A stretch of 64,000 nucleotides of DNA, taken from positions 682,001-746,000 of the forward strand of contig BDSL01000038.1 of the NCBI GenBank assembly GCA_003116995.1, written 5' to 3'. This document shows, piece by piece, positions 12,301-22,702 of the stretch (its first letter is position 1; each line of letters begins with the position of its first letter). A program made the translations under genes and the position numbers. The notes beneath the pieces are model-generated. The model made no database searches. It was not told where the DNA came from and saw only the letters and a list, made by a program, of their open reading frames with translations. This DNA is from Yamagishiella unicocca. Lineage: Eukaryota; Chlorophyta; Chlorophyceae; Chlamydomonadales; Volvocaceae.

Positions 12301-13790
12301 CCTCAGGCACGGGGGTCGTGCAGGCAGCGGTGGAAGGCTGGGGCGGCTGGGGCAACTGGCGCGCCCCACTGGCCACCGGAGCGGCGGCGGGCTTGTGTTT
12401 AGCGCCCTGGCTCTCCATCACGATCCGCTGGAATATGTAGTCGAGGACGCGGGGAATGAGTCCCGCCTGAAGTGCGCACGGCAGGGTGCGAGGGGGGGAA
12501 GCCCAGGTGCTTGACGAGACGCGGTGTGAGCGATCCACGGAGATGAAGCGGGCTATACTGTTTCACCCCGCCTGCCTATGCTGGAGGCTCACGTTCCTTG
12601 GACCTGATGCAGGCGACGCCCCGGGGCATGAGAAGAGCCCAACAGCACGCCATGTGCGCCTGACACACCGCTGTCAGTAGTGAGAGGGTAATGGCGGCCG
12701 AGACGCATATGGAAGTACCATCCACTTTTTGCCGAATATCATCAGGATATCCCATGGCGGGATAGACTAACAACCTTTTGAGTGACGAGGGGTTGCCGGC
12801 ACCACACAGCCAACCAATGTTTACCTCGCGGGGCATGTCGTCAAAGCCGCCGGATGTCGCCCCGCGGCCTGCCCGATCTGACGGCACTGTGCCGAGCATG
12901 GTGTGGGTCTTACCACTTCCTGTCTGCCCATAAGCTATAATAGCGGCGTTGTAGAAAGCCAGAAAGTGGTCGGCCATCGGACGGCCAGCAACTGTGAGAC
13001 GCAGCGGGGGGCCCCGGAGGTGGCTGCTTAGAACCGAGGAAGGACATGGTCAGTCAGGACGCGAGCCCTTGCAGCTCGGACTGAGATTTATTGTGTTGTG
13101 GCGTTCGGCTGTTCTGAGCTCTCCGGTGACGTTTACTGAGAACCCGACCGCGCATTACGCCTGTCTGCCAGGCTCTAGGGAGAGCTGTCTTACCCCTAAA
13201 GAAGCTGCTCTGACGCGTGTGAGGTGATGCGACGAAGTCGAAGTCCCACAAGGCATTCTCGGCCCCTGGTGCTGCCAGTGAGAGAGCTTTATGGCCCACG
13301 TATTGTACGTAGTCGGGGAGGCCTGGGCACCGAGTGAAACGAAGATTTAGGGCAGTCACTAAGCATCAGGATTCAGCGTACGCGTCCGCCGAACAAATAC
13401 TGTGCGCATCGTCGCATAATCTCCGTGCCCTGGCAGATGAAAAGCTGAGCAGTTAGTCGGCAACTACCCACCCGGCGTCGTAGTGGGTCGGATCTTGGGA
13501 ATAAGCTGCAATATGCAGGCGATTATACGGTCGTACATTCGAGGAGTTAGCCCCCTCGCATTGAGACAAACGTCGGGCGACAAGGGGCCACGCGGCTGAA
13601 GTTCAAACGCCCTCACCTTAATGCTTTCCTCATTTCCTGTCGGGCCAGCTCGTCCCCATGGACCCTCTGTCATCTGCATGCATGGCACAGGGGAACGGGT
13701 CGCCGTTTTGCCCCTTGCCGGGTTGACGCTGCGTTGCGAGCCATGCTGTCTGATTCTACCCACCGGACTGCTCGCCTGGCTGGGCTCCAT
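3323..13790 (-). CDS. KIN12: Kinesin-12 family motor protein with long coiled-coil tail
   Basis: A 22-exon model gives about 2085 residues in one frame. Exons: 13617-13790, 13473-13506, 13194-13322, 12825-12991, 12060-12466, 11891-11970, 11370-11552, 11112-11148, 10723-10858, 10466-10588, 10237-10338, 9939-10090, 9615-9690, 9421-9474, 7015-9300, 6815-6859, 6489-6580, 5855-6301, 5403-5651, 4741-5196, 3951-4538, 3323-3563. The N-terminal motor shows strand b1 IKLIPKIRP, P-loop GQTGSGKT (about residues 134-141), switch I NPVSSRSH, switch II LVDLAGSER, NAINKSLSTLG and PYRDSKLTFLLQ, ending near 490 with the neck AVVNEDHQGD..LQGEVRRL typical of kinesin-12 (KIF15, plant POK/KIN-12). The tail is coiled coil interrupted by a long Ser/Pro/Gly-rich exon and a Gln/His tract. 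Land-plant KIN-12 motors guide the phragmoplast and division plane. A small extra exon near 13384-13425 is possible. The last exon is weaker: without it the protein ends at TAG 3884. Confidence 0.9.
4257..4332 (-). repeat. Gln/His-coding CAG-rich repeat in kinesin tail
   Basis: In the penultimate kinesin exon a run of CAG/CAA broken every few codons by CAC/CAT encodes about 23 residues of the form (Q4-5 H)n. Such tracts arise by slippage and mediate self-association in many proteins. Confidence 0.8.
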
Positions 13791-14331
13791 TGTTTTATAC
13801 TTTCAACTATAATTCCTGCATTAGCTCTGCCCCAGTGTGGCCTGTCGAGTTTTAATGAAAGCTTGCACCCAATGGCCGAATATCTACGGCTAAGGGATAA
13901 TAGGATTGCCACGCTCACAGTATGGAATAATTGTAATTGGAGGCATAGTGATGGTAGGCAAGCTGGAGGCGTGGAGGGTATGCAGGGAGCATCGCCTTGT
14001 GGAAGCTGTCCACATTTCACGGTCCTTAGGATCCAAATAGTACGGCTTTACCAAGGTGTTTACGTTCTCGGATTTCCACCAATATCAATACGCTCTGTAG
14101 CATCGCTAGTAGCTGAATCTTCCTGCATTAGAAGGTTGTGGTGAGTTGGTGCCAGTCGTGGGCAGCATCGTGTGGTGGCCAACTTCCTGCCACGCATACC
14201 CTTCCCAAGAGAAATAAGTTGATACGTCTATGGAGGCATTTCTTACCACATCCTTTAAAAATATTCGACTACGTACCTCTAGGGCGTATTAGCGACAACT
14301 TCCGTAATCAATTTCGGCACCTTCACTCAAT
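13791..14331. promoter_or_regulatory. Divergent promoter region, kinesin / COX11
   Basis: 541 bp between the two start codons, clearly AT-richer than the flanking exons. On the minus strand a TATAAA at about 13796-13801 lies only a few bases before the first kinesin ATG, so transcripts from it would have to use an inner Met (for example 13679). No other gene was seen. Confidence 0.5.
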
Positions 14332-16338
14332 ATGTCACTTCGACGAGCGGCTATGCTGCTAGCGCGAGGACTTGGGGAAGCATCATCTCCAACTGTTGGG
14401 GCTTGCGCTGCTTCGCGGTACTGTACCGGCGCGTCTACATCGGGACGGGCATGGTCGGCCGGCCTGCCTCACGGAGCTCAGCCAAACTTCGGCGGCGGCT
14501 GGGCGGGAGCTGCCTTCCCGATGGGTGCTCGTGGAGTGCACGGCAAATCTGATGCCCGCCCGGAGCGGACGGCAGCAGAGCTAGCTCTCTACTGGGTACG
14601 CAAGGGTTACGGGGTCTTTCGCCCAGGCTCATCGTACGTCTGCGGCCGCTAACTCGCTACCTCCACACCTGGCACTGAACGGCAGGGTGCTGCAGCTGTC
14701 CTCATGGTGGGGTTGTCGTATGCGTCCGTGCCCCTGTACAAGCTATTCTGTGCGGTAGGTGGGGTGGGGAGCCATCGTAGATGGCGATTGCAGCCGCCTG
14801 CTCGAGGAACCACGGGAACGGCCTTCGCGGCCGCGCTCCTTCTCGTTCACCACTCTGCTGTTAGCCGTGCCTGTGGTTACTCCCCTCTGTTCCACCGGTG
14901 GTTATGCAGGCCACGGGCTATGGAGGGACGGTCCGAGCCGGCCAGGTGGGTTGCGTGGCGCCGAGGTCTTGTAATGTATGGGAAGTTGCGCACCAAATAA
15001 GCCATGATCACTGCAGCAGGGGCTCCATATGCCGTATTTGAGGGCACGTGCGGGGCAAGGGAGCTGTCGTTGCGGTCGCCGCTGATTGCCGTCTACACTC
15101 CTGGGCGGGTCTGGACTGGCATCCTGCGAACGCCTTCCACCCGGTGTTCAAGAAGTGCCCGTGCACCTGCGAACGCCCCCACAGAGTGTCGAGGAGAAGT
15201 TGAAGCGTCGGTTAGAAGCGCCGAATGCCAAGGTCGAGCAGTGAGTACGGCACCGACGAGCTACCCGGCACCTGCCTGCCTGGGTGCCCCCGTGACCGGT
15301 CACTCTTGGGCTTGGCCATATTCACTTCATTTGCTGGGCGCGACGTCCTGCATTGCACGCGTTCTGTGCGTTCTGTGTGGTGTTCCTTGTCATTGCTGTT
15401 TCCGCTCCCACCATACCATCATCACCACCACCATGCGCCACCACCGTCGCCACCACCGCTGACGCCAGGGCTGCTGCATCGAGGGAGATCCGGATCTGGT
15501 TCAACGCCGACGTGTCAGACACGATGCCATGGGATTTCCAGCCCACCCAGGAGTACGTGCGGGTGCGGCCGGGGCAGAGCACCCTGGTGTTCTTCACGGC
15601 GCACAACAAGAGGTGCGGGGGGGGCATCGATTGGGCTGGCAGGGCGGCATCCCAAAATCTGGATGCGAACGCCGTGGTGCGTGCAAATGCGGAGATGGGC
15701 GATGGGGGGGTCCAGGTGTTTGATGGACACTTGGGCGAAACATGTGTCTCAGCCTACCGGCCTCAGCCTACCGGCCTTTGCACCTTCCTGCCCCGCCCTT
15801 CCGCGACAGTGACAAGCCCATCACCGGCTACTCGCTCTACAACGTGACGCCCGACAAGGCAGCCTTCTACTTCAACAAGATCCAGTGCTTTTGCTTTGAG
15901 GAGCAGCGCCTCCGCGGCGGCGAGACCATCGACATGCCCGTCTTCTTCTACATCGACCCTGAGTTTGCCACGGACTGGAACTGTCGCAACATTAACGACA
16001 TCACACTGTCGTACACGTTCCACAAGGTAGGGCGCGTATGCGGCGCGCCCACTACGTGCCTGGGTCGGCACTGGCGGCGCCAGTGTTGGGCCTTCCGAGC
16101 ACCGCTGTGCACGGCAGGCACACGCTACCCCTTGTCAGACAGTCTGTCACTAAAGCCTGCGTATGCCATTCCACCGCTGCTGCAATGCCAGGTGGAGGAT
16201 ACCGATGAGGACGAGCCGGACGATGGGCGTCCGACGGTGGTCAAGGTTCACTCGGGGCTGCACCCGCAGGTTGCGGGGCTGGGGCTGGAGGCCAAGCAAG
16301 CCCCCACTGCCGCTCCCGTTGCTGCAGCAGCGGGGTGA
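14332..16338 (+). CDS. COX11: Cytochrome c oxidase assembly protein COX11
   Basis: Seven exons (14332-14595, 14686-14754, 14910-14945, 15185-15240, 15469-15612, 15810-16026, 16192-16338) join in phase to 310 residues. COX11 is a copper chaperone of the inner mitochondrial membrane that delivers Cu to the CuB site of COX1. The first 60 or so residues are basic and Ser/Ala-rich, as expected of a mitochondrial presequence. One membrane helix (about 90-106) is followed by the invariant YASVPLYKLFC cysteine (about 110) and ATGYGGTV. The soluble b-barrel domain contains FNADVSDTMPWDFQP, NVTPDKAAFYFNKIQ and the copper-binding CFCF pair (Cys216/Cys218). A 12-codon exon (14910-14945) encodes the conserved TGYGGT loop. 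The acidic tail after SYTFHK is an algal extension. Confidence 0.96.
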
Positions 16339-16755
16339 AAGACTACGAGTGGGCATGAGCATGGCTGGACTGAGCGCAATGAAAATGGTTTGTCGAGGCT
16401 TATATGAGAGTTTGCAAGGAGGGTTGCTTGGTCGCAAGATTTTCGCAGTGGCTTTGAATGTGACTACGGCCGTTTCGGGGCGTGTGTTTGTCGGGTGCGA
16501 TGGAGGACTGCAGTCGGCGACAGCGGTTTTGTGTGGACAGGTGGGCCCTGTACACCTGAACACCAGGGGCACGGAGTGATACACCGCTTTGCGAGAGGAT
16601 AGCTCGATGCGCTTCCAACTTCGCACAGTGCAGAAGTGTTGCTGGCAGTATGGCTTTCTTGGGCGTCCTGCAGTAATGCAGCGGGCCTGATTGCAAGATG
16701 CGTACCGTACGTAGACTGGAAGGCTATTATGCGGTCTCACAACTACCTCCGCTCG

Positions 16756-16760
16756 TGTAA
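16756..16760 (+). terminator. Polyadenylation signal TGTAA (COX11)
   Basis: TGTAA about 420 bases after the COX11 stop on the coding strand. Confidence 0.55.
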
Positions 16761-17388
16761 GCTAGTCACAGCCTGTTCGACCTCCAGTCCTGGTTGGTCA
16801 GCCCACCCAGCCCAAGGAGTTGTTACGTGACAAAAAAACTCGACGCAGCGAGGGGCCGTCCAGAGCAGGGACCGGGGGTTCGGTGTCTCAAATGCTGGCC
16901 AGCAGCTTGCTGACTGCTGAGGGGGGATAGTGATGCGGGACCACACTAGGTTCCGGTCAGACGGGGCCGATGCCGGTCGGCATCTGGCACGGCTGTTTGC
17001 CTTGTGTCCAATTTTTCCTGAATGCCAAGACCCACTGAGCTCGTGGGTATCAGCAGGTATCTCGCTGTCGGCCCTATGCCGCTGCCGACAGGTTGATGAC
17101 AGCGAGCCAGCTGGATGCGTTGACACGCCAGCGAGCTTATGCGTAGCAATTGTGTCATGACAGGCCGTTTTTGTGTCTAGCCCTGTCTAGCATCGCGGCG
17201 GGATCGTTCCTGCGCGGAGCATCTCCTTTGGAGAGCATCATAGGCCGCATCTTAGAACCGCATCTTTAGACGCTTATACGGAAAACACCCCTTCCGGCGG
17301 GGGTCTTAAGGAGCGCCGGGCGGTGGTCATACAACGGCAATCAAATGAACTGCACGGGAATCATGCTATCGAATTGTGACGGTGGGCG

Positions 17389-17393
17389 TTACA
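17389..17393 (-). terminator. Possible polyadenylation signal TGTAA (BI-1)
   Basis: First minus-strand TGTAA after the BI-1 stop, about 560 bases downstream. Confidence 0.4.
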
Positions 17394-17954
17394 GATCTTC
17401 GCATCTCGTTTGGGTACACACATGTTTTGACCAGCAGTGCACATGACGAGTGCACACCCCGTTTACCCTCTCAACGTTAGGGCGCCAGGTGGGTAAGGTG
17501 GCCCACCTTGCGTTACTTGGCAAGGACCACTGACATGCTACACCTTATCAGGACTGCGTTGCTGCAAGCAGGTCAGACATGTCAGCCTGACATGTTGGCT
17601 GCCGTAGGGAGCTGAGAACACTCCTCGTGGGCAGAGCAGCAACACACCTACCACCCGGCTGATGCGCAACGTCATGTGAGTCGCAACCTTGCTCAGTAGG
17701 AGCAATTGACACGTGAACAAACACATATGGAAGAACAAAACGCTACAGTAACTGAACAGGAAATGTTGCCTGCCAACCCTCGCTATACCGGGCGCCCATA
17801 TGGGCTCGATGACGGGACTGCCCGAGCGTGAACGCAGGCGTACAAACAACAACATGCATGCAGCACCTCCGAAGCTTCCTAGGCAAACCACAGCCTAGCC
17901 ACACACTGCCGTATTCCACACAACAAAAATCGTGGGCCCGGCCAGCTACAGCCT

Positions 17955-19643
17955 TCAATCGTTGCGCTTCTTGTCGCTGTTGCGGCGACGCGTCTCCCGC
18001 TCCTCCCGCTGCGCCTTGTTCTTGAGCAGGATGATGAGCACGCGCACGAATATGGCCAGCAGGTCCACCTGCAGGTCCAGCGCCGCCTTGACGTGGTCGG
18101 TGTTGCCCATGGCCGCCTTCTCCACGATCATCTGTTGATGAGTAAACCGGCAGGAGGAGACGAGAGGGCGGGGCTGCGCTGACGGGGACTGGCGTCGGAT
18201 GAGACATGGTTCCGCGACGGCACCCTCAGCGCCAGCGATAGCAGTTTCTCGGACAACCGACGTGGAATCCCAGCCCGGGTGCTGAGGCACCTGGCCCCGG
18301 CCCCTCCCCAGCCGCACCTCCCCTGCCCCAACCGCCCCCGGAGTCGCACCTGCGTGTCCAGCAGTACGTACAGCGAGAAGATCAGCAGACCGCCGTACAG
18401 CTCCGCCTGGAAGGCTATCGTGCGGGTGCCCGTCAGCCACGAGGCCAGCCGCATCACCATCAGGCAGCTGACAGCAGATGCCAGCCAGCCGCCCAGGAAC
18501 AGAAAGCTACGGCGAGCCGACAGAAGCGACGCCAGCGTGAAGCAGACGAAGATGGTGGCGGTGCCCAGGAAGGCGGTGAGGATGAGCCTGAGGGCAAGCC
18601 AGTGAAGACGGTCGGTCAGGCAGCTGCATCGCAGGTGTAAGGTGCGGAGATGGAAGGCGCCCCTACGGGCCCATCCTCCCAGCCAATTCACTGCTCCGCC
18701 GCACTTTGTCAGTGACATGCAGATGCGGTCGCATGGCGGCACATGCTCTGCCCGCGCCCTGGAGCGTTACTGACCGCACCGAAACCTCGCTGCGTTGAGT
18801 TGGCCCTCTCAGCCGCAAGTCCCAGTGCCGGTACGCCAACGGTGCTTACCCGGGGTCGACGTCGATTGCAATGCCAACTAGCCTCCCCAGTGCGGCGCCC
18901 TGGCAAAAGCTGAATCCAGCCAGCATGGCATAGCGCTTGTTCTGCGGGCGTGCAAGTGGGCGCATGGAACTTCAGTGCCGGTAAGCGATGAACATGTCAG
19001 GAACGATCGATGCCATGCACGGGTTTGGGTTTGGACGCTGTGGATGCATCCTGCACCAACCCGTACCCTAACGCACCATGCCCAACTGCAGTATCACACG
19101 GCACGTCGGAGGAGGCATACAGATTAAGGGATAGACGAGGTGTCTGTCCTTAGGACTAGTGCTGCGCGCGCTTGTTTCAGCAACGTCGTGGATGAGTTAT
19201 GCCGCGCCCAGAAACACCCGGAAACACGGGCTCGTGAGCCAGCCCGTGCCTAAACTGGGAGTGCACAAGCGCGACCCCACCCTTGCGGGCTGTCTACTTA
19301 CCAGTGTACTAGGTGAACTGGGCGTTAGGCCTAGGCCAATCAAGCATCCGAACCCAGCCAGGAATGTGATTATTCCAGCGAACCCGTAATAAATGTCGGC
19401 GATACAGCCCAGGGCCGAGATTGCAAGCGCAACTCCAAGCGTGGCATAAACGCGCTGCAGAAACTGCTGGATGGGCCGATCCCTGTTTGAAGAAGCACAT
19501 ACCGGTAGCTAGGTCACATCTGCATCTAGGATACCGGTACTGCAGCGACCACGGACGTGCACTCACAGGTTGCTGAACTTGAGAAATGTTCCGACATTGA
19601 TGCCCTCCATACGTCGCCCAAGGAGGCGTTCCACTGCGTCCAT
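17955..19643 (-). CDS. BI1: Bax inhibitor-1 (TMBIM6/LFG superfamily)
   Basis: Five exons: 19567-19643, 19302-19482, 18850-18941, 18350-18587 and 17955-18131; all junctions keep phase and give 254 residues. BI-1 is an ER membrane protein that dampens stress-induced cell death and leaks or regulates ER calcium. The N-terminal part reads LQRVYATLGVALAISALG, then six or seven hydrophobic helices follow, including YAMLAGFSFCQGAALG, the conserved LTAFLGTATIFVCFTLASL and AELYGGLLIFSLYVLLDTQ. After the last helix (VDLLAIFVRVLIILLKNK) comes the short, highly charged C-terminus rich in Lys, Arg and Glu that is diagnostic of plant BI-1. Length matches the usual 240-260 residues. Confidence 0.95.
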
Positions 19644-20079
19644 TTCAGCAGTTCAGTCCAATCGCTTTGTTCCTGGAATGGATAATAAGATGTTGCGCAA
19701 TAAAGTTCAATATTTGGTACTGACTGTCTTTCTACTTCGGAGGTCTACATGCCTACGATACCACTCAAGCACAAGTGCATTCGCGAGTGTACGAGACTTT
19801 TCCCGTGCTTCCGTGTCCTCTCCATTTCCAGCCTGCCTGCTTACATGTTTATACAGAGTCTCCCATGCAAATCAGTACATGATATCTTATATCGCAAGCT
19901 TTCAAAGCGTACATAAGGAACTAGAGATTTTATCGTGACCGCCGCGGGGCCGGCTCAGGTGAAGCGTCAACTGATATTACCGTTAAGTACCGAGGATTGT
20001 AGGTCAAGGCGCAAAGCTCCCACGTGAGCCCCCGCTTCGCGGGGGAAGCAGCTGAGGCAGCTTAGGGAGAGGGTTAAAA
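19644..20079. promoter_or_regulatory. Divergent promoter region, BI-1 / elongin C
   Basis: 436 bp between the two ATGs, AT-rich in the first 300 bp and GC-rich just before the elongin C start, where a strong hairpin lies (20029-20045). No TATAAA in an obvious position was noted. Confidence 0.5.
20029..20045 (+). promoter_or_regulatory. GC hairpin in elongin C leader
   Basis: CCCCCGC-TTC-GCGGGGG: a perfect 7-bp stem with a 3-base loop, 35 bases before the elongin C ATG. If transcribed it would form a stable leader structure. Confidence 0.55.
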
Positions 20080-21127
20080 ATGCCCAAGCAAACTGTGAAG
20101 CTTGTGTCCGCTGAGGGCTACGAATTCATTGTGGACTACAAGGCAGCGTGCGTATCCAACACGATTCGGAACATGCTCAGTTCGCAAGGTGCGAATGCTG
20201 GGCAACAAAAACAGGCATTTCCTTCGCATAAGGTAACACCGGGACGTCTTAATGCATGGGTATGACAGGCAGCTTTACAGAGACAGAGCTGGGAGAGGTC
20301 AAGTTTCCTGAGATATCGACGCCCATCCTGGAGAAAGTCTGCCAGTACTTCTACTATAAGCTCCGCTACCAGAATTCGTGAGTGGCCTTGTGTTGATCCT
20401 AAGTGACTTGCCCGGGCTGAGAGCAGCGGGGGTTAAGGGGTGCGTGTGAAGGTGTGTTGGTATGGGGTTTGCCTACATTGCGTGTATGGCTCGCCTGACA
20501 TATGCAAGGCAGCACGCGCATACGCAATCAACGCGCGCAGTGGGATCTCTTAGTGTGGGGGGCGGAACTGCGCCCGATGGGCTGGGTTTTGTCTGTATAA
20601 TACGTAGGGAGGGGCAAAACGTAGTGTACGGTGTTTTAAGGCCCCACGAGCACCTATGTTTGCGTCCTTGTTGACAGCTTGGTGAAATCGAAGACGGTGC
20701 TCCTGACAGCATTGTTTTGCTACAGCACCTTGGGGGAGAAGCCTGCTTGTGTCGTTGCCACACATGGCGAAACAGTTGCGGGGCGCATGGGTTAAGTGCA
20801 CAGAGCCGCATCCAGAGGTAGGCGTGCCAGTATGTAGAGCAGGCACATCCGTTTGCGTACGTTGGACAGCAGTGCGTCGAATGCCATCGGGTGCGGCCAT
20901 ACTGCTTCGTGGACAGCGGTTCGTCACTAGGCCGAGCAGTGACTGATGCAGCTGCGCTAGAAATTTTGCTTTTAGCAAAAGTACCACTATTTGCTTTTGT
21001 TCAGTTGCTGTCGTCCGTCACGTCCCCAACTGAGCCACTCAGGACAACCAAGAACATTCCGGAGTTCAAGGTGGCCCCGGAGATTGCCCTCGAGCTCCTC
21101 ATGGCCGCAAATTTCCTGGATACGTGA
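20080..21127 (+). CDS. ELOC: Elongin C (SKP1-like BTB/POZ fold)
   Basis: Three exons (20080-20188, 20269-20377, 21043-21127) encode 100 residues, close to the 112 of human elongin C. Elongin C pairs with elongin B and links BC-box substrate receptors to cullin ubiquitin ligases. Conserved stretches are KLVSAEGYEFIVDYKAA, FPEISTPILEKVCQYFYYK, IPEFKVAPEIALELLMAA and the terminal NFLDT, the hallmark ending (NFLDC in animals) that distinguishes elongin C from SKP1. Intron 2 (665 bp) is large for so small a gene. The acceptor of exon 3 joins NS to TTKNIPEF in phase. Confidence 0.95.
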
Positions 21128-22702
21128 AAGGGTTACAGTGGGCTGGCTTGCTCAAATGGCGCGCTGCGATGGCTTCCCCGCGAGTCAAAATGCCGGGGGC
21201 AAGACCCACGTTGTGCATATGGGAGGATCGGGCGGAGTGTACCCAGGCAATGGGTGCGTCCTGTCGCAACACGGGACGTCCTCATCTACGGGCTGGGCTG
21301 GTTGCACACAAGAGCTCAGGGCGACTCGCGCAGGAGGTGATGGCACGTTCATTCGCAGGAGGAGGGCGGCGATGTGAGCACGGAGAATAGCTGTATCTGT
21401 TGTTGTGTCGCTGTGTACTTGTTCATCGGTGCAAGGACTGCCAAGCAATTGCCCGAGTCCTGCCGGGGTCTGCACCGCTTACTACAATTGTGCTCTTGCG
21501 TGATTGCATGAACACACCAGTTACGTGGCCCGAGTGCGCTTGTTAGCGCATACATCGCGGCAGGAAATGTGTTCCATGGGGCGTGGGCGTTTTCAGCTGT
21601 AAGGCGCCTATCACGATCGTGCACTTCACTTCTGACAAGCTTCTGACCACTACGCTACCAAATAATTATTTAACTGTCCGCTGCCCAACGCTTGTGGCGC
21701 CCTACCATGCGTTGTCTCGCTTGCGCGGAGCCCCGCCTATACGAGAACGAGGTGCACTCGGGAAAAACGCTTAATCCACAATGGTCAGCCTACACGTGCC
21801 TACAGTATGGTTGAAACGCCTAACGCAGGCTTAAACGCACAGCGCCTTGTCAGCGAATTTACGTAAAGCGCCATACCGCAAAGCTGTTCCTATCTTCTAA
21901 TATAACCCGTCAGCTTACAAGTATGCCGTGTACCAGGTTGTTTTTCCCATAGATCAGCATTGACGCCTAACAACACACGAGTGACTGAAGGACATGAAGG
22001 ACCCGTGGTTCTCTGCGGGTTTGCTGCGACCCCTCGGGTTAAGTGCGACAGCAGGGGCGCCGGTGACCAGGACAGGCCCTGAGAGGCATCCTCTTCGCCA
22101 CGTAACAGTACGCGATATGCTCGCACCTTGGTTTCCATCACATTGTTTACCCCACCTATCTGGGGCTGCCAAAGGAATACTTTGAAATCTTTATTGTTCT
22201 CGTACTTGCCTAATTTCTTACAGTCACTATGCCTTAGCTGCCCTTAGGTCCGTACCCAAACTCCACCAGGGGCGTGGAGACTGCCATTCCAAACATTGCC
22301 AGGACAGCTTTCGGCAATTGTTGCGAACGTATGTATGCAATACAACGGGCTACGATGGGAGGTAAACGACGAGGGCCTTGTGGAGCGTCACGGTGCCGTC
22401 AGTCACCGTCCAACGACAGCTCTTGCCGAGAATGAAAGCAAGCACAAGGATTGCCTAATTATTACGTCTGAGCACAGTCATCACGTTGCAATCCATGGGG
22501 CATCCATCGACTGCTAGGTTGTGTACGGCTCCCACGTCAGTCCGTCGCAGGTCAATCAGTGCGTGTTCAACATCCGTAACATTATATCAAACATTAATCC
22601 ATCACAAAGTTTGAATTTAGGTTGCTTGATCCTGCTGAATATACCGCAACCCGAAAAGCACGTGTCGAAATGGCTCACATTCTCGCCTCGCCGTCCCGCA
22701 CC
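21128..22702. other. Elongin C 3'UTR and promoter of ACT-domain gene
   Basis: Tandem (+) genes. TGTAA at 21598-21602 probably ends elongin C. The rest, relatively AT-rich, should contain the promoter and leader of the ACT-domain gene. No coding exon was recognised. Confidence 0.5.
21598..21602 (+). terminator. Polyadenylation signal TGTAA (elongin C)
   Basis: TGTAA about 470 bases after the elongin C stop, coding strand. Confidence 0.5.

Larger units (their letters stand above)
16339..17954. other. Convergent intergenic region, COX11 / BI-1
   Basis: 3'UTRs of two genes meeting tail to tail. COX11 has TGTAA at 16756-16760; the nearest minus-strand TGTAA for BI-1 is at 17389-17393. Nothing coding was recognised between them. 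Confidence 0.55.

Noticed and set aside
13384..13425. Extra kinesin exon between exons 2 and 3 of the model
   Set aside because: Phase would fit, but the encoded residues in the matching frame show no kinesin similarity, and skipping it is also in phase; left out pending cDNA.
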